50,293 nt of DNA, from NCBI GenBank assembly GCA_040880125.1, contig JBBDJB010000007.1, positions 1-50,293 on the forward strand. Reading direction: 5' to 3'. This DNA is from JBBDJB01 sp040880125. GTDB taxonomy: Bacteria; Planctomycetota; Planctomycetia; Pirellulales; JBBDJB01. Each line of letters begins with the position of its first letter. Position 1 is the stretch's first letter. The notes under the pieces are model-generated. The model had not been told where the DNA came from, searched no databases, and saw only the letters and a list, made by a program, of their open reading frames with translations. This document shows, in pieces, positions 17,943 through 26,719 of this stretch. A program made the position numbers and the translations under genes.

Positions 17943-20180
17943 ATGCGAAGGAGCGTTGATCCAGTGCCTCGCCCCGATCGATACTTCGATTGGCAATCGC
18001 TGCAGGGCGCGACGCGCGTGGAGCCACCCTCGGCCGATTCCCGGCGTCGCATGCGGCTGCTGTTGGGATGCTTCGTCCTGGCCGTCGCCACGATTGGCAC
18101 GCGAGGCCTTGTATTGAACCTGACACAGGGGGCGGCGTATCGCCGCGCCGCCGCGCGGCCTGCCATCGTGGAGGTGCGGATTTCGGCGCCGCGGGGACGG
18201 ATTCTCGCCCGCGATGGCACGGTGCTGGCGAAACAGCGTCGGGCGACGGAGTTGCGGGTGCATTACCGGTACCTGGAGGAGCCGGCCGACGAGACGTGGC
18301 TGCGACGCACGGCACGCGCTAGGCTGCCGGCTGGCGATCGCCGGGACACTGCTCGCCTGCATCACGAAATGGACCGCCTGCGCGTCGAGCGCGACGCGCT
18401 TCACCGCCGGCTGGCCGCGCTTGGCGGCGTGACCAGCAGCCAGTGGGAGCGGCGTCGGGCAGCGGTTCAAAGCCGCGTCGAGCGGATCGCCGCGTCCGTG
18501 AATGCCCGGCAGCATGCAGAGGCTTCAGCCGTTGTCAGCGAAGACGATCAGCGCGTCGCCAGCGGCTACTGGTCTCGCCTGGTGCACTTGGCGCGCGAAG
18601 CATTGGCGGACCCCCCTGCCCCCGTGGCTGCACCGCCGATCGTCATTGCGGAGCAACTTGACCACCACGTGATGTTCGAGGACCTCTCCGCGTCGGCAGT
18701 ACAGACAATCGAGCAGCACGCGGAAAAGTTCCCAGGCGTGGTTCTGCATCGCGCGGCAAGACGTGAATATCCGCACGGATCGCTGGCCGCACACGTGCTG
18801 GGGTACCTGGGCGCGATCGACCCGGAGACGCTCGCGGGCGATCAAGATAATCGTTATGCGCCGGACGACGTCGCGGGACGCCGTGGCATCGAGATGCGGT
18901 ATGAGCCGCTGCTCCGTGGTGAACCTGGGCGCGAGGTACGTATGTTGGACGCGAGCGAAACAGTGGTTTCTGCATCACCGGCCCGACCGGGACGTGACGT
19001 GACGCTGTCGCTTGATGTCGACCTGCAACGGTCGGCTGAGAGCCTGCTCGACAGTGCGCTGGAATTGAAGCACCACGAGCGGCCAGCCTCACCGAATTCA
19101 GTCGCGCCGCTCGCGCACGGTGGAGCCGTGGTCGTGCTGGATTGCCACAGCGGCGACGTGCTGGCGGCGGCTTCGAGCCCTCGTTTCGATCCGAACGTGT
19201 TCGCCTCCGGCGAAAGCAGCGATGTTGCGCGTTTGCTTGGCAGTCCCAAACAGCCGTTGTACGACCGGGTCACGCAAATGGCCCTGGCGCCGGGCTCGAT
19301 TGCCAAGCCCGTCGTGGCCGCGGCACTTTTGGAAGAGGGCGTCGTGCATGCCGAGGACTCGTTCTACTGCCAGGGCTATCTTCACTCGCCCGAGGCGTAC
19401 CGGTGCCTTCTTTTCCGCCACTACGGCGTGGGCCACGATGAGGTGACTATGCCAGGCGCCTTGGCCCAAAGCTGCAATGTGTACTTCTTCCATCATGCGG
19501 AGCGGCTCGGAGCCACTCGGCTCACGGATTGGTTGATGCGCTTCGGCCTGGGTGGGGCCACGGGTGTCGACCTGCCGTATGAAGCCGCGGGGCACTTGCC
19601 CAATTTGGATGGGAGCAAAGGTAATGCCGAGGTGCTGGGGCTGGCCGTCGGACAGGGCGCACTCACCGCGACGCCACTGCAGATCGCCCGGGCGGTGGCC
19701 GTCGTGGCCAACGGCGGCCGACTGATCACTCCAAGATTGGTCCGCGCCGCCAGCCGAACAGACACGGGGCTGCAGCGAACCGGCCGGCGCGTGCCGCAAC
19801 TTCGCGAAGACACGACGGCGACCGTACGCGCGGGAATGCGACAGGCGGTGGTCGATCCGCGCGGCACGGCGCACCGCCATCTATTGATTCCCGGCCTGCC
19901 CGTCGCGGCGAAGACCGGCACGGCCGAAACCCAGAGCGCCAAAGGCGACCACGCCTGGATCGCCGGATATGCGCCGGCCGACGCACCACAGATCGTCTTT
20001 GTCGTGGCGCTGGCGCATGGTGGCAGCGGCGCCACGGCCGCAGGCCCCATTGCGCGGCGCCTGCTCATCAACATGCAGCGGCTAGGCTATTTCTATGAGA
20101 GCGAACTGGCGGAGGGGACCGACCACGGATCGGCCACTCAGCCCGCATCTTATGAGACGCGGGTCGGCGCGCCGGAATAG
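17943..20180 (+). CDS. mrdA: Penicillin-binding protein 2, class B transpeptidase
   Basis: 745 residues. Crosslinks peptidoglycan during elongation. One transmembrane helix (about 38-58) precedes a pedestal region and the transpeptidase domain with all three active-site motifs: S452-I-A-K455, S510-C-N512 and K657-T-G659. The pedestal contains an arginine- and glutamate-rich helical stretch (about residues 120-230) that is unusually long compared with E. coli PBP2 and looks like a coiled-coil insert. GTG at 17964 is an alternative start. Location after mreB fits an elongasome gene. Planctomycetes have thin peptidoglycan, so an active enzyme is expected. Confidence 0.92.
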   Translation: MRRSVDPVPRPDRYFDWQSLQGATRVEPPSADSRRRMRLLLGCFVLAVATIGTRGLVLNLTQGAAYRRAAARPAIVEVRISAPRGRILARDGTVLAKQRRATELRVHYRYLEEPADETWLRRTARARLPAGDRRDTARLHHEMDRLRVERDALHRRLAALGGVTSSQWERRRAAVQSRVERIAASVNARQHAEASAVVSEDDQRVASGYWSRLVHLAREALADPPAPVAAPPIVIAEQLDHHVMFEDLSASAVQTIEQHAEKFPGVVLHRAARREYPHGSLAAHVLGYLGAIDPETLAGDQDNRYAPDDVAGRRGIEMRYEPLLRGEPGREVRMLDASETVVSASPARPGRDVTLSLDVDLQRSAESLLDSALELKHHERPASPNSVAPLAHGGAVVVLDCHSGDVLAAASSPRFDPNVFASGESSDVARLLGSPKQPLYDRVTQMALAPGSIAKPVVAAALLEEGVVHAEDSFYCQGYLHSPEAYRCLLFRHYGVGHDEVTMPGALAQSCNVYFFHHAERLGATRLTDWLMRFGLGGATGVDLPYEAAGHLPNLDGSKGNAEVLGLAVGQGALTATPLQIARAVAVVANGGRLITPRLVRAASRTDTGLQRTGRRVPQLREDTTATVRAGMRQAVVDPRGTAHRHLLIPGLPVAAKTGTAETQSAKGDHAWIAGYAPADAPQIVFVVALAHGGSGATAAGPIARRLLINMQRLGYFYESELAEGTDHGSATQPASYETRVGAPE

Positions 20181-20219
20181 TTTGTAGCCATACGTCCGCG
20201 ACCGGACATGAAGGCACTG

Positions 20220-20678
20220 CTACTTGCGACCGAGCACGACGTACGAGCCGATGAACGTTACGGCCAGGTCCTCGCCGGAATGAATCTCGCTGCGCAGCTC
20301 GATCTTGGCCTGGCCCTTGTCGTGAAACATGGCGAGGAAGTGCTCAAAGGCGGCAGGGTCCACCGGGCCGCAGGTAGCCAGGATGTGTTCGCACTCCACC
20401 GGCTTCAGATACTTGATGGCGCTGCGTCGAATGACAATGTCGCCGCTCATTCCGTGGCGCCGCGCTAACAGGAACACGGTGCCCCAGCCCGAGACAGTAC
20501 ACAGGGCATTCAGACTGCCGGCGAAGGCGGTCTGCTGATGATTGCGGTTCCGTTCCAGCGGCGCCCGGAGCGTCAATCCGTGTTCGCCATAGGAGTGAAC
20601 ACGAATGCCAATGTGAGCGCACATCGGAATCTGGCGCTCGATGGTGGTCTGAAGCTCGCTGAGCAAGTCGTCGTGCAT
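20220..20678 (-). CDS. YiiD-C-type thioesterase (hotdog fold)
   Basis: 152 residues. The phrase LRAPLERNRNHQQTAFAGSLNAL followed by SGWGTVFLL matches the C-terminal thioesterase domain of YiiD/FabY, a putative acyl-ACP or acyl-CoA thioesterase. The N-terminal acetyltransferase domain of YiiD is absent, so this is the free-standing form. It is convergent with PBP2, leaving only 39 bases between stops. Substrate unknown. Confidence 0.82.
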   Translation of the reverse strand: MHDDLLSELQTTIERQIPMCAHIGIRVHSYGEHGLTLRAPLERNRNHQQTAFAGSLNALCTVSGWGTVFLLARRHGMSGDIVIRRSAIKYLKPVECEHILATCGPVDPAAFEHFLAMFHDKGQAKIELRSEIHSGEDLAVTFIGSYVVLGRK

Positions 20679-20859
20679 GCGACAGCGCGGCTGCTGCGGA
20701 GGGGAAGGCGATCAGTTGCAAGGTATTGCGTGCATCACCGGATGGGTCATACCGCCGCCCCATGCTAACGCAAGGGACCATCGACCGCTAGGCGGATTGA
20801 AGCACGCGAGTCCGATGAACGCTGGCGGTTTCAGCTACGCAGCCTGGCGGACAACAACG

Positions 20860-20895
20860 AAAAAACCCCGACGTCCACGCGAGGGACGCCGGGGC
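20860..20895 (-). terminator. Rho-independent terminator of the MscS-like gene
   Basis: On the minus strand CCCCGGCGTCC and GGACGTCGGGG form an 11-bp stem (one G-T pair) around a short loop, followed directly by TTTTTTCG. It lies about 30 bases after the channel gene stop. Confidence 0.85.
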
Positions 20896-20923
20896 GGATC
20901 GAGAGTCGATTGTGAAGCGGCGG

Positions 20924-21850
20924 TTAGCGGATTGCTTCCTTGAGCATCAGCGTGTTGGGGACGCTGTGCCGGTGCAGGAGGCCTTCCTCGTCGGTCTCGA
21001 TAATGGTGGCCACCGGGCCGACTTCGCGGACGGTGCCTTCCATATCGGCCAGGCGGACTTGGTCGCCGGAAGCGAATCGCTGCCGCAGATAGTAGCCCGA
21101 GAGGATTCCGCCCATTACTTCGCGGCCGCCCAGCCCGAAGGCCAGCGCAAATCCGGCGGCGAGACCACCGAACCCGATCAAGATCAGCTTCTCCAGCAGC
21201 TCGACCTGCAAGCCCAGGTGGCTGGCGGCAGCCAGGAAGGTGATCAAGGCCAGCACGTAGTAGCAGGCGTTCGCCAGATGTTCCGCGTAGCTGATGCCGA
21301 CGCGGTCGGCGCTGGTCGCCACCACGCCGCGGAGGAAAGAAGCCACCAGCAGGCCGATCACCACCACGACCATCGCCAGCAGGATCTTCGGGATGAAGTT
21401 GACCACGCCCATCATCGCGTCCGAAACGGTAGCCAGCCCCAGTACCTTGAATGCGGCCATGATCGCCACGGCGAACAACATCCAGAAGACCACCGTACCG
21501 ACGATTGCCGGCACCGAACGCGTGATGCCGACCTGCTTCATCGAATCGGCCAAGCCGCTGCGCTGGGCGGCGGTTTCCAAACCGATTGCCTTGCACAGCG
21601 CGCTGACGAGGCGGCCCACCAGCGTCGCGAGGACAAAGCCAACCACCAGGATGACCAGCATCGCCACGACATTGGGAAACAAGTCGGCGATTTGAACGTA
21701 CGTCTCGCGGAACGTATCGGTGACCGACTGTTGCGTCTGGGCGACGGTTTCGCCCATCCCGCCGCCCACCGCGGCAGGCACTTCGCCATTTGCGTCGGCC
21801 TGGTCGGCCTGGGCAACGTATTGCAGAGCGTCTAGTGAACTGGAAGCCAT
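20924..21850 (-). CDS. Mechanosensitive ion channel, MscS-like
   Basis: 308 residues. About four or five transmembrane helices are visible (around 58-82, 117-140, 155-175, 198-215, 222-245), followed by an MscS-type beta domain: LGGREVMGGILSGYYLRQRFASGDQVRLADMEGTVREVG with IIETDEEGLLHRHSVPN. The glycine- and alanine-rich helix IGFGGLAAGFALAFGLGG corresponds to the pore-lining TM3. It should open under hypo-osmotic stress to release solutes. The protein stops soon after the beta domain and lacks the long C-terminal cage of E. coli MscS. A strong terminator follows. Confidence 0.9.
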   Translation of the reverse strand: MASSSLDALQYVAQADQADANGEVPAAVGGGMGETVAQTQQSVTDTFRETYVQIADLFPNVVAMLVILVVGFVLATLVGRLVSALCKAIGLETAAQRSGLADSMKQVGITRSVPAIVGTVVFWMLFAVAIMAAFKVLGLATVSDAMMGVVNFIPKILLAMVVVVIGLLVASFLRGVVATSADRVGISYAEHLANACYYVLALITFLAAASHLGLQVELLEKLILIGFGGLAAGFALAFGLGGREVMGGILSGYYLRQRFASGDQVRLADMEGTVREVGPVATIIETDEEGLLHRHSVPNTLMLKEAIR

Positions 21851-21943
21851 GATGGAAACTCCTCTTCTTGTTGTTTATCCGCGGGGGGAAAGTGCCCCCA
21901 TCGGTTTGGGTCTAGCGTAAAAGTGTGGTTTACGGACGCAAAT

Positions 21944-21964
21944 GGTCCGCACAGCGGACCCTAC
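21944..21964. repeat. Dispersed GGTCC hairpin repeat, copy 1
   Basis: GGTCCGC-ACA-GCGGACC followed by CTAC, a 7-bp inverted repeat 5 bases past the stop of the 84-residue gene. A related copy is at 23139-23157. Confidence 0.75.
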
Positions 21965-21968
21965 TTAT

Positions 21969-22223
21969 TTATCGAAAGCGGGGGTTGCGGCCGCGGTCCG
22001 CGCGGCTTTCAAAGTCCCCGGTGAGCGTGTAGCGGAGCAGCCCGCCGCTGGCGCGAGCGAACTCGCCACAAGCCAGCGGCAGCGCACGCAGGAACAGATC
22101 GATCACGTGTTGCGTTAACAGCGATCGATTCACACCTTGGTGGATTTCTCGCTCCAGCGTTTCCGGCGGCTCGGGCACTGGTGGCTCCGCCAGCCGGTCC
22201 AGCAGATCAATTTTGTCGCTCAT
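21969..22223 (-). CDS. Small protein encoded behind the ECF sigma factor
   Basis: 84 residues, 16 bases after the sigma factor stop, so surely co-transcribed. Visible content: an acidic, proline-rich N-terminus (LLDRLAEPPVPEPPETLE), an amphipathic or weakly hydrophobic central segment (VIDLFLRALPLACGEFARA) and a basic arginine-rich tail. There is no transmembrane helix and no zinc-binding HxxxCxxC anti-sigma motif. Position suggests a regulator of the sigma factor, but no family is recognised. Confidence 0.7.
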   Translation of the reverse strand: MSDKIDLLDRLAEPPVPEPPETLEREIHQGVNRSLLTQHVIDLFLRALPLACGEFARASGGLLRYTLTGDFESRADRGRNPRFR

Positions 22224-22239
22224 GGCCGCGTCCGTCCTG

Positions 22240-22815
22240 TCAGCGTGAAGTGGTTTCGTCCGGATACGCTTCTTGCAGTTTGGCCCGCGCCCGGCTGATC
22301 CGCATCTTGCAGGCGCTGACCGAGAGGTTGAACATCTCGGCGAGCTCGTCGTAGCTGTAACTCTCTGCGTATTTCAAGATCAGCATTGCCCGATCTTCTT
22401 CGTCCAGTGCGGCGAGCATGTTTTCCAGGTCGAGTGATAACTCACTCGCAGGAGTAGTCGCTCTGGCCGCGGGCCCTTCAAGTGTGCTCTGGTCGGCGAC
22501 GGTGACGCGCCGCTGGCGTCGTCCGCGTCCTCGCCGGAGCGTCAGGCACGTTCGCACCGCCACGCCATAGACCCACGTCGAATAAGCGCTTTGGCCGGCG
22601 AACTTGCCGCGACTGTTGAACAGCCGCACGAATACTTCCTGTGCCGCGTCTTGCGCGTCGTGCGCGTTGCCCATCAGCCGATAGCAAATCCGCCACACGC
22701 GATCCCGATACCGCCGAACCAACTCGACGAAGGCCGGCCCATCGGATCCTTCGCGAGCAGCCTCGGCGGCGAGTTTTTCGTCGCTTGGCAGAGTGCTTTC
22801 CAAAACGTCACCCAT
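22240..22815 (-). CDS. ECF-type RNA polymerase sigma factor
   Basis: 191 residues with the two ECF domains. Region 2 is at about 27-95 (YRDRVWRICYRLMGNAHDAQDAAQEVFVRLF, binding core and -10) and region 4 at about 125-180 (EEDRAMLILKYAESYSYDELAEMFNLSVSACKMRISRARAKL, helix-turn-helix for -35). The interdomain linker is basic (RRGRGRRQRR). A small gene follows at once. No classical anti-sigma gene is adjacent, so control is unclear. Confidence 0.93.
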   Translation of the reverse strand: MGDVLESTLPSDEKLAAEAAREGSDGPAFVELVRRYRDRVWRICYRLMGNAHDAQDAAQEVFVRLFNSRGKFAGQSAYSTWVYGVAVRTCLTLRRGRGRRQRRVTVADQSTLEGPAARATTPASELSLDLENMLAALDEEDRAMLILKYAESYSYDELAEMFNLSVSACKMRISRARAKLQEAYPDETTSR

Positions 22816-23182
22816 CGCATCTGCCTTACTTCGTGCGCCACCTCCATGCGGCCTTCACCCATATCAGTTGCCGCAGCCGGCGGTGGCGTCACATCGAGCG
22901 ATGCGCTTTTGTTGGGGGCCTTGCCTGTAAGTGAAGGCAAGCTAAGGAGATAATGCGGCAGCGGGGGCCACGGAATAGAATCACATCGCCCGCAGCAGGT
23001 CAAGATCAGCCACTGCACCGGCATAGAAAGCCTAGCATGGCCCAGCGCGAGCGATGCGCAGTAGGGGCCGCTGCGCGTCCCTTGGACACGCAGCGCGATC
23101 TTCCGTGATGAGACGATTAACGTGCCGTGGATTAGGATGGTCCACAGCGGACCCTACGATGTCACCGGCATTCGACAGGCCG
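22816..23182. other. Intergenic region
   Basis: 367 bases between the S1-domain gene and the sigma factor gene, both minus strand. No supported gene. It contains the second GGTCC repeat copy close to the S1 stop; no clear promoter was found for the sigma factor. Confidence 0.6.
23139..23157. repeat. Dispersed GGTCC hairpin repeat, copy 2
   Basis: GGTCC-ACAGC-GGACC followed by CTAC, the same orientation as copy 1 and again just past a minus-strand stop codon (S1 gene, stop at 23183). Confidence 0.65.
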
Positions 23183-25066
23183 CTACCACTTCAAGCCGAA
23201 CCGTTTTCCGCCGGAACTGCGCTCCAGCCCGCCCTTGAGCTCGTCGGGATTGACCCGAGATCGAGCGGCTTGCGGTTCGTCTTCCTCCGCTGTACCTTCT
23301 TCGCTCGGCTTCGGTTCGGCCCGGGCTTCCAGCGCCTTCATCGAAAGGCTGATCCGCTGCGCCTCGGCATCCACCGAAAGCACCTGCACGTCGACCGGCT
23401 GCCCCTCTTCCACGACGTCGGCCACTCGCCACACGCGCCGGTGCGACAGTTCGGAGATATGCACCAGGCCGGAGATGCCGGGCTCAAGCTTGACCAGCGC
23501 GCCAAAGTCCATGATCTTGTCGACCGTGCCGCGCACCACGGACTTGACCGGATACTTTCGCTCCACGTCGTTCCAAGGGTTCTCCGACAGATCGCGCAGC
23601 GACAGGCCGATCTTGCCGGTGGTCTCGTCGATCTTCTCGATTTTGACCTTCACGCGCTGGCCCACTTCGAGCACCTCGCTGGGATGCTTGATGCGGTCCC
23701 AGCTCATGCGGCTGATGTGGATCAACCCGTCAACTCCGCCCAGGTCAATAAACGCGCCGAAGTCGCGGAGACTGCTCACCACACCTTCGCGCTGCTGGCC
23801 GATGGCCAACTCCTCCAACAGCTTTCGCTTGGCCTCGGCCCGCTCGCGCTCCAGATAATCTCGGTGGCTGAGCACCAGGTTGCGACGCTCCGGGTTGACC
23901 TCCGTGATCACGCTGGGCAGCTTCTGTCCGACGAATTGCTCCAGGTCTTCCACCCGATAGAGCGAAATCTGACTGGCCGGAATGAACCCGCGGAGATTCC
24001 CGACGGTGCATTCCAGGCCGCCTTTGTTGTGGCCGGTGATCACCGCGTCGACCACCAGGCCCTCGGACAGTTCCTCCCAGCCGGAGACGTCGACGCTCGC
24101 TCCCGGCAGGTTCAGCTCGTACAGTCCTTCTTCCGAATCGAAGCGGATCACGATGGCCTCGACCGGAGTGCCCAGCTCGGGCGGCTCCTTGAACTGGGCC
24201 AAGGAAACGACGCCCTGATTGCGTCCGCCCAGGTCGATGAAGACTTCCTCGTGCCGCACGGACAGGATTGCGCCCTGCACGCGCGCTTCGGGCGCCAATT
24301 CCGCAGGCGCCGGCCGATTGGAGGAGTCCAACAGGCTATCGAGCGATGCGCCGCCCAATGCCTCTTCGAGTTCCTGTTCCAACTCCGGCGGCAACTGCTG
24401 CCGTACGTTGGGTCTCGGAACGGTTGGTTTTCGTGGCGGCTCGACATCCCGTGCCGCATCGCGGGACTTGCCCTTCTCTCCACGGCGCCGCCGACTGGGC
24501 CGCTCTTTGTCCGGCGGCGTTTCCGGCGCTGCAGGCGGTGGCGCGGGGGTGGCAACTGCCTCGGCGGATGCTGGCTGCGTTGAACTGCCGGCGGCCTCAC
24601 TCGGAGTGGTCGGTGCCTGCTCGTGTGATTGCGGTGGTTGGGGCTCGTGCGGTTGAGATGGGCGCGGCTGTTCTTCAGCCGTCACGTCAGCGGTCGGCTG
24701 TTCCGCCTCGGCACTTTTCAATTCGAGCGGCGGAGCCGCCGGGCGGGAAGGCGGAACGGGCCGTGGCGGAGCGGTCTCGGCCGCCGGCCGCGGTGTGTGC
24801 AACGGCTCGGGGCGCGGAGCCAGTTCATCGGTCCGTTTGTACAGATCGCGCAGCGACCCGATTTTGATTCTGTCACTAGGCCGCTCGGCTTGCCCGGCTT
24901 GTTCGGAGCTCGACGCCGCTTCCTCGGCCGGGCCACCCGAGTTCGCCTGATCATGTGCGGAGGATTCTTGGCGCGAGGCCTCCTCGTGCTGCGGCGACGC
25001 TTCCCCCGATTCGGGGTTGGCTGGATCGTTTGGCTGCCGGACGGGATCGCTCGGGTCCTGCATCAT
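23183..25066 (-). CDS. S1 RNA-binding domain protein, ribosomal protein S1-like
   Basis: 627 residues. The first roughly 260 are low complexity, rich in proline, glutamate and serine, and probably disordered. Four S1/OB domains follow: about 262-325 (VQGAILSVRHEEVFIDLGG), 335-400 (VDAVITGHNKGGLECTVG), 425-495 (REGVVSSLRDFGAFIDLGGVDGL) and 510-580 (VRGTVDKIMDFGALVKLEPGISGL). A short basic tail ends in GGKRFGLKW. Domains 3 and 4 are the most canonical. S1 binds mRNA at the ribosome; the disordered N-terminal arm is unusual for rpsA, so this may be an S1 paralogue instead of the ribosomal protein. ATG at 25066 or 25063. Confidence 0.88.
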   Translation of the reverse strand: MMQDPSDPVRQPNDPANPESGEASPQHEEASRQESSAHDQANSGGPAEEAASSSEQAGQAERPSDRIKIGSLRDLYKRTDELAPRPEPLHTPRPAAETAPPRPVPPSRPAAPPLELKSAEAEQPTADVTAEEQPRPSQPHEPQPPQSHEQAPTTPSEAAGSSTQPASAEAVATPAPPPAAPETPPDKERPSRRRRGEKGKSRDAARDVEPPRKPTVPRPNVRQQLPPELEQELEEALGGASLDSLLDSSNRPAPAELAPEARVQGAILSVRHEEVFIDLGGRNQGVVSLAQFKEPPELGTPVEAIVIRFDSEEGLYELNLPGASVDVSGWEELSEGLVVDAVITGHNKGGLECTVGNLRGFIPASQISLYRVEDLEQFVGQKLPSVITEVNPERRNLVLSHRDYLERERAEAKRKLLEELAIGQQREGVVSSLRDFGAFIDLGGVDGLIHISRMSWDRIKHPSEVLEVGQRVKVKIEKIDETTGKIGLSLRDLSENPWNDVERKYPVKSVVRGTVDKIMDFGALVKLEPGISGLVHISELSHRRVWRVADVVEEGQPVDVQVLSVDAEAQRISLSMKALEARAEPKPSEEGTAEEDEPQAARSRVNPDELKGGLERSSGGKRFGLKW

Positions 25067-25434
25067 CCTCGTACTTCCTCACGCCTGAATGTGTGACACG
25101 CTCAAACCCGCAATTTTACCACTCTTACGGCAGACTGCACAATCGGCCGGGCCAACTACCCCGCAATTTCGCCCGACCTGGAAGTGAACCCCCCAGCCAC
25201 TGGTCCGGGGCGGTTGTGCGGATCGCGCGGAGGAGACGGCGCCACCCGGCCGGTGAATGCCAACTTTCGATCCGCGCAAGTGGAAGGACCCGACGAGCAG
25301 GCATCCGCCGCACAATCGGGTCCAGCACAGCGACATTTCAGCCGCCGTGGCGGACCGTCCGATCCAATCTACGCGGCGCGCTACGTCTGTCGCCGTCCGC
25401 TCCAGCAGAAAGGCCAGCAGGAAAGGAACCTCTC
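25067..25434. other. Divergent intergenic region
   Basis: 368 bases between the S1-domain gene (minus) and the glycosyltransferase-like gene (plus). A candidate promoter for the S1 gene lies at 25113-25142; open frames here are not supported. Confidence 0.55.
25113..25142 (-). promoter_or_regulatory. Candidate promoter for the S1-domain gene
   Basis: Minus strand TTGTGC, 18-base spacer, TAAAAT (5 of 6 to the -10 consensus). Leader about 40 bases long. Confidence 0.45.
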
Positions 25435-25980
25435 TTGGCACGTAGTCTCAGCATCCTCCTGCCTGTCCACAATGTCCAATCGGTGCTTTCTCGGCAAGTT
25501 GAACACGTCCTGGAGCTGGTTGGAGAACTGACGCATCAGTTCGAGATCCTCATCCTCGATGACGGCTCGTACGACCACACAACGGAGGTGGCCACGGAGC
25601 TGGCGCTGCGGTACCCACAGATCGACGTGATGCGGAACAACGCTCGCGGCGGTCTGAAACAATTGGTCGAGCGAGGACTGGAACGCTGCGTCGGTGAGGT
25701 GGTGATCGTCCACGACGGCACGGGCAAGTGGGACCCGCTGGGCATCCGACAGCTGTGGCACCGCCGAGACGATCCGGCACTGGTGATGGCCCGCAACCCG
25801 CTCGCCCAGGGCTGGTACCTGCTCCGGAAGCGTGGCTTGGAGTCGATGACTCCCAAGGAGCGTCTGCTGGCGGTGGACCACGAGATTCGCATAATTCGCG
25901 CCGATCTGGTGCGTGGTGGTCAGGAGCCTTCGCGGCGGCCTAAGAGCTTTTCCCATCTTCAGCAAGTTGTCGGGCAGTAG
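25435..25980 (+). CDS. Short GT2-like glycosyltransferase domain protein
   Basis: 181 residues from TTG at 25435, supported by AGGAAAGGA at 25419-25427. The sequence SILLPVHNVQSVLSRQVEHVLE followed by EILILDDGSYDHTTEVA is the nucleotide-binding half of a family 2 glycosyltransferase. The place of the metal-binding DxD motif (usually MDADLQHDP) reads HDGTGKWDP, and the protein ends soon after. It may therefore be catalytically impaired or a binding protein derived from a GT2 enzyme. An open frame continues upstream to 24955, but it overlaps the S1 gene and looks non-coding. Confidence 0.75.
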   Translation: MARSLSILLPVHNVQSVLSRQVEHVLELVGELTHQFEILILDDGSYDHTTEVATELALRYPQIDVMRNNARGGLKQLVERGLERCVGEVVIVHDGTGKWDPLGIRQLWHRRDDPALVMARNPLAQGWYLLRKRGLESMTPKERLLAVDHEIRIIRADLVRGGQEPSRRPKSFSHLQQVVGQ

Positions 25981-26719
25981 CCTGCTTACGGCGACGCTAA
26001 TAGCAGCCGCGATAGTCGAAGGTTCACCCAACGGTCTGACGCCGCGGGCCACGCAAGCGCTTCCCACGGGGCACTCCAAAGTGTCGAGCTCGCTTCGCAT
26101 GCGATAGCTACCACCTTCGGGGGCATCTCGGTAGCACTCCTCCGCCGCGTTGCGGCACCGGCACAAGCTCGCGGTTTACAACGGCTTAGCGGGGATACTC
26201 ACTTGCCCATCCGAGGGGGCATTTGCCGATAGCATCAGCGGCGGCAGTGATTCCGGCGGATGGGAACTTTTCCCGTTCTTGTCAGTCTAATGCTGTTGGC
26301 ATAGGATCGTGGTGGAGGCAGCGACCACTTATCTTGCGCCTCTGCGGCCAGCGAGCGGATGTTTGAGTCGACGTCTGGGCAAGCCAAAGTTGATTTCCGC
26401 GTGAGCCATTGTGCCACCGGAGATCACAGGCGGCGTCGACCACGACGCAAAAGGAGCTCCTCTCTGAGGTAGGCGGAATCAAACTGCTGGCCGTTGCGAC
26501 CTGCTTGCCCTGGCGCTGCGTCGCGCGCTTCCGCTAACGCACTCGGTGTGCCGGTTTGCGCGCCCCGCTCGCTACATCGACGTGCCGCGCCAGCCGCTCG
26601 TTCGCGTTGGCGGATCGCAGGTGCCGGCCTTCGTCGGCCGGTATCTCAATCCCTGGCAGCATTCATCATTCGTTATCGTTTGTCCCCGAACGCCCCCGGA
26701 ATTCGAAGAGGTACAGAGA
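25981..26719. other. Long intergenic region
   Basis: 739 bases with no supported gene on either strand; short open frames have no conserved-looking content or RBS. A small GGGAACTTTTCCC palindrome lies around 26266-26278. Could hold regulatory RNA or decayed sequence, but nothing specific is recognised. Confidence 0.55.

Noticed and set aside
16896..18515. 539-codon minus-strand frame opposite mreB and PBP2
   Set aside because: Antisense to two clear genes, composition typical of GC-rich shadow frames.
23054..24583. 509-codon plus-strand frame opposite the S1 gene
   Set aside because: Antisense shadow without domain content.
26235..26482. Small minus-strand frames in the long gap before the XRE gene
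   Set aside because: No RBS, no hydrophobic or motif content, mutually overlapping.
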